Positions 1-7,984 of a stretch of DNA of 64,000 nucleotides are shown here, piece by piece. The position numbers were made by a program, and so were the translations under genes. Numbering within the stretch: position 1 is the stretch's first letter; the number at the start of each line of letters is the position of its first letter. The notes under the pieces are model-generated. The model was given only the letters and a program-made list of their open reading frames with translations. It had not been told where the DNA came from and did no database searches. This DNA is from CAKSFT01 sp045544615. Lineage in GTDB: Bacteria; Bacillota; Clostridia; UBA1381. Where the stretch lies: contig JAZPZI010000039.1 of the NCBI GenBank assembly GCA_045544615.1, positions 62,001 through 126,000 of the forward strand, in the 5' to 3' direction.

Positions 1-19
1 CAAGTAAGAGGATTTATTT

Positions 20-793
20 ATGGATAATCTTAAAAGCAAAAAAGGCTTTATATGTGATATGGACGGTGTCATATATCACGGAAATCAGATTTTAGACGGA
101 GTTTCGGAATTTGTAAACTGGCTCTTAAGCGAAAAGAAGGAGTTCATATTCCTCACGAACTCATCCGAGAGAACACCGGGGGAGTTGAGCCAGAAGCTAA
201 AGAGAATGGGTCTTGAGGTTGATGTCAGCCATTTTTATACAAGTGCATTGGCAACAGCAGAGTTTTTGCATACACAAAAGCCGGGTTGCAGTGCCTATGT
301 TATAGGCGAGGCAGGGCTTATGAATGCACTCTATGACCAGGGAATTTACATGAATGATGTAAACCCTGACTATGTTGTAGTAGGCGAGACAAGAACCTAT
401 AACTTCGAAAAGATTGAAAAGGCGGTAGCACTTGTCAATAACGGTGCGAAGCTTATCGGAACAAACCCCGACATTACCGGCCCGACCGAGCAGGGGATTA
501 TGCCGGCGACAGGCTCGCTGATTGCACCGATTGAGATGGCAACCGGCAAGAAGGCATACTTTGTCGGAAAGCCAAACCCGTTAATGCTCCGTCATGCAAC
601 AAAGGCGCTTGGATGCCACGGCTTTGAGACTGTGATTGTAGGCGACAGAATGGATACCGACATTGTTGCGGGCATTGAGTCGCTGATTGATACCGTGTTG
701 GTTCTGAGCGGTTGCACAACTAAAGAAATGATTAAAGATTTTCCATACAGACCAAAGTATGTACTAAACGGCGTTGGAGATATAGTAAAATAA
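20..793 (+). CDS. NagD-like HAD-IIA family phosphatase
   Basis: A cytoplasmic haloacid dehalogenase superfamily phosphatase of the NagD/AraL class, 257 aa, the usual size. HAD motif I is DMDGVIYHG with the nucleophile and acid aspartates at residues 13 and 15. Motif II is the Thr of FLTNSS (residue 46), the motif III lysine lies in VGKPNP, and motif IV is VGDRMDTDI. Members dephosphorylate small sugar or nucleotide phosphates; the substrate cannot be told from sequence. The ATG follows AGAGGA by 8 nt. A hairpin terminator follows the stop, so this gene ends a unit whose start lies left of the window. Confidence 0.9.
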   Translation: MDNLKSKKGFICDMDGVIYHGNQILDGVSEFVNWLLSEKKEFIFLTNSSERTPGELSQKLKRMGLEVDVSHFYTSALATAEFLHTQKPGCSAYVIGEAGLMNALYDQGIYMNDVNPDYVVVGETRTYNFEKIEKAVALVNNGAKLIGTNPDITGPTEQGIMPATGSLIAPIEMATGKKAYFVGKPNPLMLRHATKALGCHGFETVIVGDRMDTDIVAGIESLIDTVLVLSGCTTKEMIKDFPYRPKYVLNGVGDIVK

Positions 794-795
794 AA

Positions 796-824
796 AAAGG
801 CAGTTCAAACGAACTGCCTTTAAC
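796..824 (+). terminator. Rho-independent terminator after the HAD gene
   Basis: Nine-base-pair stem AGGCAGTTC/GAACTGCCT with an AAAC loop, then a T-rich run. Almost the same hairpin recurs at 1018-1043, so the intergenic region is bracketed by two near-identical terminators. Confidence 0.75.
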
Positions 825-843
825 TTTTTATCATCTCTACAAG

Positions 844-1011
844 ATTTCGAAAAAGGAAGTTATATTTTGTCAATTTAATTTCGTCGGCGTACGGTGGTAC
901 GGTAGAAATTGAATTGGCAAAAAGCAAGTAATGGTGAGAAACTCTATAGGATTATTCGCCATTTTCATTTATAAATATAATCTGCTTGCGGTAGAACGAC
1001 TTTTTCGGCAA
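844..1011. repeat. Palindromic element, family C (full copy)
   Basis: An imperfect palindrome of about 170 bp between convergent genes. The inner arms are at 867-882 and 905-920 (TTGTCAATTTAATTTC against its near complement), around a GC-richer GTCGGCGTACGG core. The outer arms are TTTCGAAAAAGG near 845 and CTTTTTCGGCA near 1000. A diverged half copy lies at 36110-36178 after ruvC. No open reading frame is credible here. Confidence 0.55.
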
Positions 1012-1017
1012 TCTAGA

Positions 1018-1043
1018 AAGGCAGTTCAAATGAACTGCCTTTT
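1018..1043. terminator. Bidirectional hairpin terminator
   Basis: Stem AAGGCAGTTC/GAACTGCCTT with loop AAAT. The T run is five long on the plus strand and three on the minus strand. It lies just past the 3' end of the LCP gene on the minus strand. Confidence 0.6.
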
Positions 1044-1054
1044 TAATATTGCAT

Positions 1055-2902
1055 TTAGTCAAGTGATATAACATCATCTTCATCCGATGAGCTGTTCGAA
1101 TCTGATGAATTATCTGAACTATCCGAGCTGCTTGAACCTGATGAGCTGCCGGAGCCTGACGAGTTGCTTGAACTTGATGAATTACCCGAACCCGACGAAC
1201 TATTCGAACTTGATGAGCTGCTTGATTCCGACGAACTGTCGGTATTTGTTGTTTCCTCATCGTCACCATTTTCGTCCTCTGACTCATCATCGGATGGGTC
1301 ACTGGTCGGTGCAGATATTGGATCGTCATCCTCTTCGGAGAGTGTGCCGTCATACTTGTCGGCCTTGTTGCTGTTGTTGGAATTATTGCCTGATGATGGG
1401 GTTTTTCCAACAGGTTTTTTACCTGTGAGACTTATCTCGTTTGTAAGCTCGTCTGCCGAAACCTCATAGCCGAAGTTGGTCGATACAAGCTCTGCTGTTT
1501 TATCAAAATCACAGATATAGTACCAGGCACCGCCTCGGTTTGAATCCTCGCCAGGGAGGACGTGTGATACGATATTGTCGCTTGACAAATCCTTAAGATA
1601 TCCGGCATATTTCAAGATATCCTTGGCTGTGAAGTTGGTTTTTAACTGGCTCTTGAGCTCTTTGAATATATCAGGAATCTTAATTATCAGCGAGATATTC
1701 ACCTTTTGGTCGATTATCGCCTTCAAAAGCTCGTGCTGACGGCCGACACGGCTTATGTCGCTTCCGTCAGATGTGCCGTAGTTACTCTTTCTGTAACGCA
1801 GGAACTGCTGAATCTGATTTCCTGAAAGCTCCTGTAGCCCCGGCTTTAAGTGGATATGTAAATCCTGGAAATCATCGTCATAGTTCATACCTCTGCCGTT
1901 TCCTTCGATATCGGGAACATCAAAGGTGACAGGTCCCAGGATATCCATTATGTTATCAATCGCACTGAATGAGAATTCGACATAGTAGTTTATTGGGATA
2001 CCGGTAAGCGCGGTAACCGATTCGGCAACTGCGGCTGCACCGTACATCTTGTTTGAACTGTCGTGCATGCCGTGGACCTCGGTGATTTTTCGTGTAACCT
2101 TTCTGTCGACTACATACATCCTGGTATCACGTGGTATAGACATAAGATTTACCGTTTTCTCGTCAAAATCATAGCTTGCGAGCATAATCGAGTCGCTTCG
2201 CTCGCCGTCCTTGTCAACACCCAAAAGAAGAATGTTTATCTTGCCTGTTGCGGTATCAACAGGTGTCAAGAATCCGTCGTGCGGTGTGCTGCTGAAGTCT
2301 ATGCCCATCACGATAAAGAAGATTGCCAAAACCGCAAGGATACTTGCGATTGTGACGGTTGTTATTCTCTTTCTGCGGCGCTTTGCTTCCCATTTTTTTC
2401 TGTTCTGCTCACGGCGTCTTAAAAAGTCCTCTGACGGAGTTCTATCCTCGGGTTCAGGCTCAATCTCGGGTACCTCGTCTGTGGTGTAGTCCTCGGTAGA
2501 AAAAGGAACCTCCTCGTCCGGGATATCATCATAAGACGGAGCCTCGTCATCCTCGGTCTCGTCAGGCTCTTCGCCTGAACCTGTGTCGTCATCACTATCG
2601 GGAGTATTGTTATTTCCGCCTATATTCCAGATAGGGAGTTCTTCCTCTTCTTCAGGAATGTCTTCCGGCTCAGATTCTGTCACAGCAAAGCTTTCTGCCT
2701 CGTCTTCTATAAACGCATCATCAGGGACTGCAAACTTTTCTGCCTCTGCCTCCTGTTCTGCATCGATAACCGGGAAATCATCTTCTATAATTTCTTCCTC
2801 CGGTGAAATGTAGTCATCATTTTCGTGGTGAAAGTCAATCTCGGGTTTTGCGGACTTTTTGCCGAAAAAGAAGGAAGATTTCTTTTGTCTTGCTCTTTTC
2901 AT
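1055..2902 (-). CDS. LytR-CpsA-Psr family protein with long acidic cytoplasmic domain and Ser-rich tail
   Basis: LCP-family enzymes transfer polyprenyl-linked polymers such as teichoic acids or capsule to peptidoglycan on the outer membrane face. This 615-aa protein has a roughly 180-residue, strongly acidic cytoplasmic region, a basic stretch and one membrane helix near residues 180-201. An LCP domain follows with ILLLGVD, RSDSIMLASYD and SIPRDTRMY, so the key arginines are kept. The last 100 or so residues are a Ser/Gly/Asp/Asn low-complexity tail. GTG at 2911 is possible, but ATG at 2902 has AGAGGTG 6 nt upstream and is preferred. It lies 24 nt after a second LCP gene, probably in one operon. 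The long acidic N-terminus is unusual for the family. Confidence 0.88.
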   Translation of the reverse strand: MKRARQKKSSFFFGKKSAKPEIDFHHENDDYISPEEEIIEDDFPVIDAEQEAEAEKFAVPDDAFIEDEAESFAVTESEPEDIPEEEEELPIWNIGGNNNTPDSDDDTGSGEEPDETEDDEAPSYDDIPDEEVPFSTEDYTTDEVPEIEPEPEDRTPSEDFLRRREQNRKKWEAKRRRKRITTVTIASILAVLAIFFIVMGIDFSSTPHDGFLTPVDTATGKINILLLGVDKDGERSDSIMLASYDFDEKTVNLMSIPRDTRMYVVDRKVTRKITEVHGMHDSSNKMYGAAAVAESVTALTGIPINYYVEFSFSAIDNIMDILGPVTFDVPDIEGNGRGMNYDDDFQDLHIHLKPGLQELSGNQIQQFLRYRKSNYGTSDGSDISRVGRQHELLKAIIDQKVNISLIIKIPDIFKELKSQLKTNFTAKDILKYAGYLKDLSSDNIVSHVLPGEDSNRGGAWYYICDFDKTAELVSTNFGYEVSADELTNEISLTGKKPVGKTPSSGNNSNNSNKADKYDGTLSEEDDDPISAPTSDPSDDESEDENGDDEETTNTDSSSESSSSSSSNSSSGSGNSSSSSNSSGSGSSSGSSSSDSSDNSSDSNSSSDEDDVISLD

Positions 2903-2926
2903 AATAAACACCTCTTTTACTGTTTA

Positions 2927-3850
2927 TTAGTTTTTATCTGTTGTTAATTTTTTGGGTATAACCCCAAACTCATTTTCTATTATGGTTTTTGCCTCATCAA
3001 GGTCTGCAATCCAGTACTCAATTCCGCTTCTTTCCTCTGCCTTGCCGGGGAGGGTGTGGAATGTAATGCTATCGCTTTTTAGCTTCAAGAGCATATTCGA
3101 GTATTTTATAACATCCTCGGAGGTGAGATTGCTTTTTATATTAAGCTTTCCGAAAAGTCCCGGAAGCTTTGCGATAAATTCGGGAGTCAACTTCTGTTCT
3201 GCAAATGCGAGCATAAACTCCTGCTGTGTGCCGATACGCAGATTTGTTCCGTCATCGTATGATGCATATCTTACAAGATGCGAGCATTCCTCGCCATCCA
3301 GGAGTTGATAACCCACCTTGAGGTCGATCTTTAAATCCTGTAGCTTGTCACGGTATTTCATACGCTTCGGAATGTCAAACTCCACGCCGCCCGAGGCATC
3401 AACGAATTCAATAAATGAGACGAGTGAAAACTCGATATAGTAATTCAAAGGTATTGCGGTAAGCCTCGAGAGTGCCTCGACAGTACCGTAAATTTCGTTT
3501 TTCTTGCCGTCCGATGTAAGTGCGTGTGCGGCACTGATTTTCTGGTATCTTCCGCCGATATACATTCTTGTGTTTTCGGGGATTGAGAGAACCGATACAT
3601 CTTTTGTTGCGGTATCGTATGAGACAATCGCCAGAAAATCGGTACGAAGCCCGTCAGGGTCGAGCCCTGCAAGCAAAAGATTGATTCTCTGCGGGTCTTT
3701 GGTTTTGGTAAAACCGTCGCCCGTATCGGGCAGAAGCCCAATCAATCCGAATATAGCAAAAAAGACAGCTACTATTATAACAATAGCAGGAATCAGTATT
3801 TTCCATCTGATGACAGAACTGTTTTTGATGTCGTTTTTCGCCTTTTTCAA
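2927..3850 (-). CDS. LytR-CpsA-Psr family protein, degenerate active site
   Basis: A second LCP-family membrane protein of about 307 aa with one N-terminal helix (about residues 17-40) and an extracellular LCP domain (INLLLAGLD, RTDFLAIVSYD). The family SIPRDT motif reads SIPENT here, so one conserved arginine that binds the lipid pyrophosphate is missing and activity may be lost or changed. Start choice: TTG at 3850 lies 6-7 nt after AAAGGGGAT, whereas the upstream TTG at 3880 has no ribosome site. A consensus promoter lies at 3885-3914. It leads the operon with the larger LCP gene. Confidence 0.85.
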   Translation of the reverse strand: MKKAKNDIKNSSVIRWKILIPAIVIIVAVFFAIFGLIGLLPDTGDGFTKTKDPQRINLLLAGLDPDGLRTDFLAIVSYDTATKDVSVLSIPENTRMYIGGRYQKISAAHALTSDGKKNEIYGTVEALSRLTAIPLNYYIEFSLVSFIEFVDASGGVEFDIPKRMKYRDKLQDLKIDLKVGYQLLDGEECSHLVRYASYDDGTNLRIGTQQEFMLAFAEQKLTPEFIAKLPGLFGKLNIKSNLTSEDVIKYSNMLLKLKSDSITFHTLPGKAEERSGIEYWIADLDEAKTIIENEFGVIPKKLTTDKN

Positions 3851-3884
3851 AATACTATCCCCTTTTAATATACTAAACAAAAGT

Positions 3885-3914
3885 ATTATACCACTCTTTG
3901 CTTGCTTATGTCAA
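3885..3914 (-). promoter_or_regulatory. Sigma-A promoter of the LCP operon
   Basis: On the minus strand TTGACA, an 18-bp spacer and TATAAT: both boxes match consensus. It lies between the thioesterase stop and the LCP start. Confidence 0.75.
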
Positions 3915-3942
3915 CTGTTATGATAAAGAGTTTGCCAAAATT

Positions 3943-4398
3943 TCAACTTTGCCGCCGTGCCTCATACCGCCTTTTGCCCGCTTCCCATAACGCCAGCTCT
4001 TTCTCGGTTTCGGGAAGAAGCTCGGGTACGGCTGTAGGATTTTCGGCATCATCGAGTGCTACCATAATGAAATATGCCCTGATAACAGGAGCTTTTCTAC
4101 CACCGGATTTCTCAACAAAGGATTCGACCAATACCTCCATTGAGCTTTTTCCGGTATATGTGACCGATGCGGTAATCAAAACTGTGTCGTTTGCGTGGGC
4201 AGGTGCGTGAAATTCGAGAGTGTCTACACGGGCGGTGGTCACATTTTTGCCCGAATGTCGCCTTGCACATACGGCGGCGGTGATGTCTGCCCATTCCATA
4301 AGCCGCCCGCCGAAGAGCCGGGAATAGCCGTTTAAGTCGGCAGAGGACACTATCTGCACCTGCTCGGTATATGATTCTTTTGGTGTTTTTTTGTTCAT
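3943..4398 (-). CDS. Acyl-CoA thioesterase, hotdog fold
   Basis: A 151-aa cytoplasmic hotdog thioesterase of the YciA/BACH type that hydrolyses acyl-CoA. Visible family features are NGYSRLFGGRLMEWADITAAV (central helix with the catalytic acid region), then RVDTLEFHAPAHANDTV and YTGKSSMEVLVESF strands. The open frame extends upstream to 4665, but that part has no ribosome site and reads as a poor hydrophobic translation. ATG at 4398 has AAGGA 8 nt upstream, and another ATG at 4404 is too close to it. It stands alone, divergent from the DUF4393 gene. Confidence 0.85.
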   Translation of the reverse strand: MNKKTPKESYTEQVQIVSSADLNGYSRLFGGRLMEWADITAAVCARRHSGKNVTTARVDTLEFHAPAHANDTVLITASVTYTGKSSMEVLVESFVEKSGGRKAPVIRAYFIMVALDDAENPTAVPELLPETEKELALWEAGKRRYEARRQS

Positions 4399-4477
4399 AT
4401 TCATTTTCCTTGATAGAAGTTTATTTTTAGTTATTCTTCCACAATCTCCGATAAAAATAACCCAAACGTGAAAATGC

Positions 4478-4506
4478 TTGCAAAAAAGGCATGCGGGGTG
4501 TATAAT
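4478..4506 (+). promoter_or_regulatory. Sigma-A promoter of the DUF4393 gene
   Basis: TTGCAA, 17-bp spacer, TATAAT. The predicted leader of about 100 nt contains a hairpin with arms GCGTTGC and GCAATGC around AAG at about 4518-4534, before an AGGAG site. Confidence 0.65.
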
Positions 4507-4613
4507 GAAGAGGAGCGTTGCAAGGCAATGCATTAGTTTTTGAGCCTGACTTGACAAAAGTCGAATTGTGTCGAAATTTGATGAAAGAATACTATTGATG
4601 AGGAGAAATGAAA

Positions 4614-5420
4614 ATGTGTGAGAATAAAAATTCTGTATTTCCAGAAGTAATAACGCCAATATCAAATGCTATTCAGCAGAACATACCAAACACGGCAAAT
4701 GAAGCAGATGGTGCATTATCAACAGTTGTTGGCTTTTTTAATAATGTTGTACTTTATCCTGTGAAAAAGGCAAATCTAACATTTAAATATAAGCTTGAAG
4801 ACTTTAAAGATGATTTGGAAAAGAAAATTCAACACATACCAGAAGAAAATATTCAGGTTCCACCAACAATGATTGCTGGACCTATATTGGAGGCATTGAG
4901 ATATACATATGATGAAGAAAACTTGCGAGAAATGTATGAAAATTTACTTGCATCTGCAATGGATAATCGTATAGTATCTCAAGCACATCCTTCATTTGTA
5001 GACGCAATAAAGCAAATGAGCGTAGTCGATGCGCAAGTGATTAAAAGGATATCAGAAATTGACGATAATTTGCGTTGCGGAGAGTTTAAATTTAAGCTTA
5101 AAGAAACAACAAAAGTGTATGTAAATGCAATGCCTGACTATTTTGTTGAAGAATTATGCGACATTGCCGACCCATTTATTATATCTGCTTCATTGATCAA
5201 TCTACAAAGGCTTGGCGTTATTACTATAACACAGATGGGATTGATGGGGGCTGATTATGATGTTATGAAGAAGAATACATATCTTTTATCACGAGAAGCT
5301 TTATATAGAGAACAAGGTAAATATGATTTTGAGATTTCTTTGGTGCAACATGCTGTCACATTAAACAATTACGGAAAACAGTTTATCAGTACATGCTTAC
5401 CTAAAAAGGTTACTATCTAG
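4614..5420 (+). CDS. DUF4393 (Abi-alpha-like) protein
   Basis: A soluble protein of about 268 aa, all-alpha by eye. It matches the DUF4393 pattern (Pfam name Abi_alpha) from memory: GALSTVVGFFNNVVLYPVKK, then IPEENIQVPPTMIAGPILEA and the YDEENLREMYENLLASAMD region. The family is linked by name to abortive infection, but its function is unproven. Start: ATG 4614 has AGGAG 8 nt upstream; ATG 4608 is only 2 nt from it. The gene is clearly richer in A+T than its neighbours and has its own promoter, which suggests recent acquisition. It could instead be an uncharacterised housekeeping protein. Confidence 0.7.
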   Translation: MCENKNSVFPEVITPISNAIQQNIPNTANEADGALSTVVGFFNNVVLYPVKKANLTFKYKLEDFKDDLEKKIQHIPEENIQVPPTMIAGPILEALRYTYDEENLREMYENLLASAMDNRIVSQAHPSFVDAIKQMSVVDAQVIKRISEIDDNLRCGEFKFKLKETTKVYVNAMPDYFVEELCDIADPFIISASLINLQRLGVITITQMGLMGADYDVMKKNTYLLSREALYREQGKYDFEISLVQHAVTLNNYGKQFISTCLPKKVTI

Positions 5421-5551
5421 GTTGTTCAGTTTTTATAAAGATTTAAAGACAAGAGGACGGTTCTATCGTCTTGGTATAGAATAACTCGTGTCAAGTCTAT
5501 AAAATTAAAAAGATTAGTTTGCCGATTTTGATATTTACATATACTATCGGA

Positions 5552-5574
5552 TGCGAGAAAATCCAGTATTCTCG
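5552..5574. other. Perfect 7-bp hairpin upstream of the small membrane gene
   Basis: GCGAGAA...TTCTCGC with a 9-nt loop in the 197-nt gap after the DUF4393 gene. There is no T run, so it is probably not a terminator. It could be a leader structure of the gene starting at 5618. Confidence 0.4.
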
Positions 5575-5593
5575 CGGGTTTTGATGGAATGGA

Positions 5594-5626
5594 TTTTTCG
5601 AAAAAAAGGAGATACAAATGAAAAAG
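5594..5626 (+). repeat. Direct repeat copy 1 (ribosome-site repeat)
   Basis: A 33-bp segment containing TTTTTCGAAAAAAAGGAGAT and the start codon of the 120-aa gene. Copy 2 at 5953-5985 differs by one base (C5614 against T5973). Confidence 0.8.
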
Positions 5627-5980
5627 AAAATTGTTTTAATTATACTGAATGCTTTGTTAATAATACCTTTTTTAGTTTTCTTTAGACACGGTGCTAATGT
5701 TTCAATATTTATGCTGTCTGTTTGGCTTATAGCGACAATTATAAATGCTGTTTTATCGAAGGATTTAAAGGAGCTTTTGATATATAATGGAACTTTGGCA
5801 TTGTTCGCAATAATTGGTATTTTCACCAATGGTCAGCTGTATTTTAAATATGTATATTGGGATGTCGAGGGAGAAGTGGTTGTTATGGCAGAGATTTTCT
5901 TCTGTCTTATATACATATCAGTTCTGACCGGAATAGAATGTCTCGTAAAATTTTTTTCGAAAAAAAGGAGATATAAATGA
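5618..5980 (+). CDS. Small membrane protein, unknown
   Basis: A 120-aa integral membrane protein with about four hydrophobic segments (roughly residues 4-22, 28-45, 55-72 and 88-108) and a basic tail ending FSKKRRYK. I do not recognise a family. The ribosome site AAAGGAG lies 7 nt before the ATG. A 33-bp segment covering the ribosome site and start is repeated almost exactly 359 bp later, where it encodes the C-terminus of this protein and the start of the next gene. The stop overlaps the GtrA start by 4 nt. The gene is AT-rich. Confidence 0.65.
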   Translation: MKKKIVLIILNALLIIPFLVFFRHGANVSIFMLSVWLIATIINAVLSKDLKELLIYNGTLALFAIIGIFTNGQLYFKYVYWDVEGEVVVMAEIFFCLIYISVLTGIECLVKFFSKKRRYK

Positions 5981-5985
5981 AAAAG
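5953..5985 (+). repeat. Direct repeat copy 2 (ribosome-site repeat)
   Basis: Second copy, offset 359 bp. It covers the 3' end of the 120-aa gene and the ribosome site and start of the GtrA-like gene. Confidence 0.8.
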
Positions 5986-6384
5986 GAATCATTTTTTCAA
6001 ATGCTGAAATTCACGCTGTTTTCTGCATCGGCAGGGATAATACAGGTTATAGCTTTTACAATTTTAAATGAACTGTTCCGTTGGAGGTATTGGCCTGCAT
6101 ATCTTGTGGCACTTGTTTTGTCCATAGTCTGGAGCTTTACATTTAACAGGCGATATACCTTTAAGTCTGCGGCAAATGTTCCTGTCGCAATGGCTAAGTT
6201 ATTCGGGTTTTATGCGGTATTTACTCCATTGTCAACCTGGCTTGGACATCTGGCAGAAACGGCCGGGATTAACGATTACATAATTCTTATAATAACGATG
6301 CTTTCAAACTTTGTACTTGAATTCCTGTTTTCTAAATTTGTAATATACAAAAATCAGGAAAACACACGCAGGGAAAAAGAGTAA
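5977..6384 (+). CDS. GtrA family membrane protein
   Basis: A 135-aa protein with four membrane helices and the GtrA/DPMS pattern: KFTLFSASAGIIQVIAFTIL, then LVALVLSIVWSFTFNRRYTF with the conserved NRRYTF turn, and a C-terminal LEFLFSKFVIY. Family members are small membrane partners of glycosyltransferases and are proposed to flip lipid-linked sugars. No glycosyltransferase lies next to it. It overlaps the previous gene by 4 nt and is translated from AAAGGAG within the direct repeat. Confidence 0.88.
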   Translation: MKKESFFQMLKFTLFSASAGIIQVIAFTILNELFRWRYWPAYLVALVLSIVWSFTFNRRYTFKSAANVPVAMAKLFGFYAVFTPLSTWLGHLAETAGINDYIILIITMLSNFVLEFLFSKFVIYKNQENTRREKE

Positions 6385-6427
6385 TAGGAACAGATTTATT
6401 TGGTTTATACTCGAAGGGAAGATGTTT

Positions 6428-6961
6428 ATGGATATTATAAAAATTGTAGCTCAGGGGTTTGGAATATTAGGCCTGATATTTTCGGTGCTGTCCTATCAGG
6501 AAAAGCGAAATAACAGGTTCTTTATTAAGCAGGGCTTAGCGGGACTGATGTTCTTTATAAACTTTTTGATGATTGGTGCAATCTCTGCAGCATTATTTAA
6601 CCTGACAAACCTGGTCAGAGGCACGCTTTTTTCGAATAAGGAAAAGAAGCTATGGAGGCTGATTACCGTTGTAAGTCTTTACACAATCTGTCTTGCGATT
6701 TCTCTTTATTCGATTATCGACAATCCGTTTCAGATATTCCTTTCGGTGCTTACATATTCAACACTTGAAATGATGACCGTTCTTATGTGGAAAGGCAACG
6801 GAAAGCATATTAGATACGGGCAGTTCTTCGTTTCGTCACCATCGTGGATAGTTCATAACATATTCAATTTCTCGCTGGGCGGAATTCTGTGTGAGGTATT
6901 TATGATGATGTCTGTGATTGTATCATTTATAAGATTTGGCAAGGACGGGTTCGAAAAATAA
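6428..6961 (+). CDS. YgjV-like inner membrane protein
   Basis: About 177 aa with five or more hydrophobic segments. It resembles the bacterial YgjV (Imp-YgjV) family: AQGFGILGLIFSVLSYQEKR at the N-terminus, then NNRFFIKQGLAGLMFFINFL and a Trp-rich VSSPSWIVHNIFNFS near the end. Function is unknown. ATG 6428 is spaced 9 nt from GAAGGG, which is better than ATG 6422. It sits in a run of small membrane-protein genes. Confidence 0.75.
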   Translation: MDIIKIVAQGFGILGLIFSVLSYQEKRNNRFFIKQGLAGLMFFINFLMIGAISAALFNLTNLVRGTLFSNKEKKLWRLITVVSLYTICLAISLYSIIDNPFQIFLSVLTYSTLEMMTVLMWKGNGKHIRYGQFFVSSPSWIVHNIFNFSLGGILCEVFMMMSVIVSFIRFGKDGFEK

Positions 6962-6997
6962 TCTTCACCCGATTAAGATAAAAAGGAGTAATATATT

Positions 6998-7342
6998 ATG
7001 TATAAAACAAAAGAACAGTTAAAAAAAGAGGTAAAAACCAACAATGAGGGAAAGGAAAAAATGTTCCTGACCGGGCTTGCGGATTTTGACAAGAAGAATC
7101 CGAAAATCAAGCTCTTTGCGCATGTTGAGCTAAAACCGGGTGAGGAAGTGTCATATCATATGCACGTGGGTGAGGCGGAGACCTACTACATTCTCTCGGG
7201 GCATGGCGAGTATAACGATAACGGCACCAAGATGGAAATCTTCCCGGGTACTGTTACATACACACCGTCAAAGACAGGTCACGCCATCAAAAACACAGGC
7301 AGTGAAATGCTTGAGTTTATCGCACTTATTCTGTTTGATTGA
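6998..7342 (+). CDS. Cupin-domain protein
   Basis: A 114-aa single-domain cupin. Motif 1 is HMHVGEAETYYILSGHGEY, giving the His-His-Glu metal ligands, and motif 2 is PGTVTYTPSKTGHAIKNTG with the last His. Such proteins bind a metal and a small ligand or act as isomerases; the substrate is not evident. An AAAAGGAG site precedes the ATG. It lies 19 nt before the dUTPase-like gene and may be cotranscribed with it. Confidence 0.85.
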   Translation: MYKTKEQLKKEVKTNNEGKEKMFLTGLADFDKKNPKIKLFAHVELKPGEEVSYHMHVGEAETYYILSGHGEYNDNGTKMEIFPGTVTYTPSKTGHAIKNTGSEMLEFIALILFD

Positions 7343-7361
7343 GATTTAAGGAGATTTACCA

Positions 7362-7862
7362 ATGAAGAGAGTTGCAAAGTTTGAAAAGGTATCTGCCGAG
7401 CGGTTTTCGGCGGATTACATGGACTGTTTCGGAGAGTTATCAGGCGAGGTATATGATAACATCACCCTTCCCAAAAGAGCGACATCAGGCTCGGCTGGCT
7501 ATGATTTCTTCACAACCCACGATGTGACACTTGCACCGGGTGAGTCGGCAAAAATCCCGACAGGTGTAAGAGTAAAAATCGACGAGGGCTGGGTTTTATC
7601 GCTATACCCAAGAAGCGGACTTGGTTTTAAGTTCAGGTTACAGCTTGCCAATACCGTCGGAATCATCGACAGCGACTATTATTATTCTGACAACGAAGGG
7701 CACATATTTATCAAGATAACAAACGATTCAAAAGACGGAAAAACTGTATCGCTAAAGGCGGGCGATGCCTTTTGCCAGGGAATCTTCACCGAATACGGAA
7801 TAACGGTGGATGATGAGGCAACCGAGACCCGAAACGGCGGATTCGGCAGTACATCAAAATAG
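7362..7862 (+). CDS. dut: dUTP diphosphatase
   Basis: Trimeric-type dUTPase, 166 aa, hydrolysing dUTP to dUMP and pyrophosphate. Conserved motifs are visible in order: SGSAGYDFF (motif 1), PRSGLG (motif 2), NTVGIIDSDYY (motif 3, with the uracil/Asp site), GDAFCQGIF (motif 4) and RNGGFGSTSK (motif 5, nucleotide-binding tail). Motif 5 has RNGGFGST instead of the common RGxxGFGSTG, a minor change. The protein is slightly longer than bacterial Dut because of an N-terminal extension of about 35 residues and an insertion after motif 3. AAGGAG lies upstream of the ATG. Confidence 0.87.
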   Translation: MKRVAKFEKVSAERFSADYMDCFGELSGEVYDNITLPKRATSGSAGYDFFTTHDVTLAPGESAKIPTGVRVKIDEGWVLSLYPRSGLGFKFRLQLANTVGIIDSDYYYSDNEGHIFIKITNDSKDGKTVSLKAGDAFCQGIFTEYGITVDDEATETRNGGFGSTSK

Positions 7863-7921
7863 AAAAAGCGGCTTGATTTTTCAAAAAGGGGAAATCGGGC
7901 CGTATTTTTTTGCTTTTTCGG

Positions 7922-7950
7922 TTGCAAAATCAGCGCTTGAGTGATATAAT
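7922..7950 (+). promoter_or_regulatory. Sigma-A promoter of pgeF
   Basis: TTGCAA, 17-bp spacer, TATAAT, 35 nt before the start codon of the PgeF gene. Confidence 0.65.
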
Positions 7951-7984
7951 TATTCTGTATAAGAATGTTAAAATGGAGGAGAAT

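Noticed and set aside
1164..1469. Plus-strand open frame rich in Leu, Ser, Asp and Glu
   Set aside because: It is the antisense of the Ser/Gly/Asp low-complexity tail of the LCP gene and has no ribosome site.
4405..4665. N-terminal extension of the thioesterase frame
   Set aside because: It overlaps the divergent promoter of the DUF4393 gene, lacks a ribosome site and does not resemble a targeting signal; ATG 4398 has a proper site.
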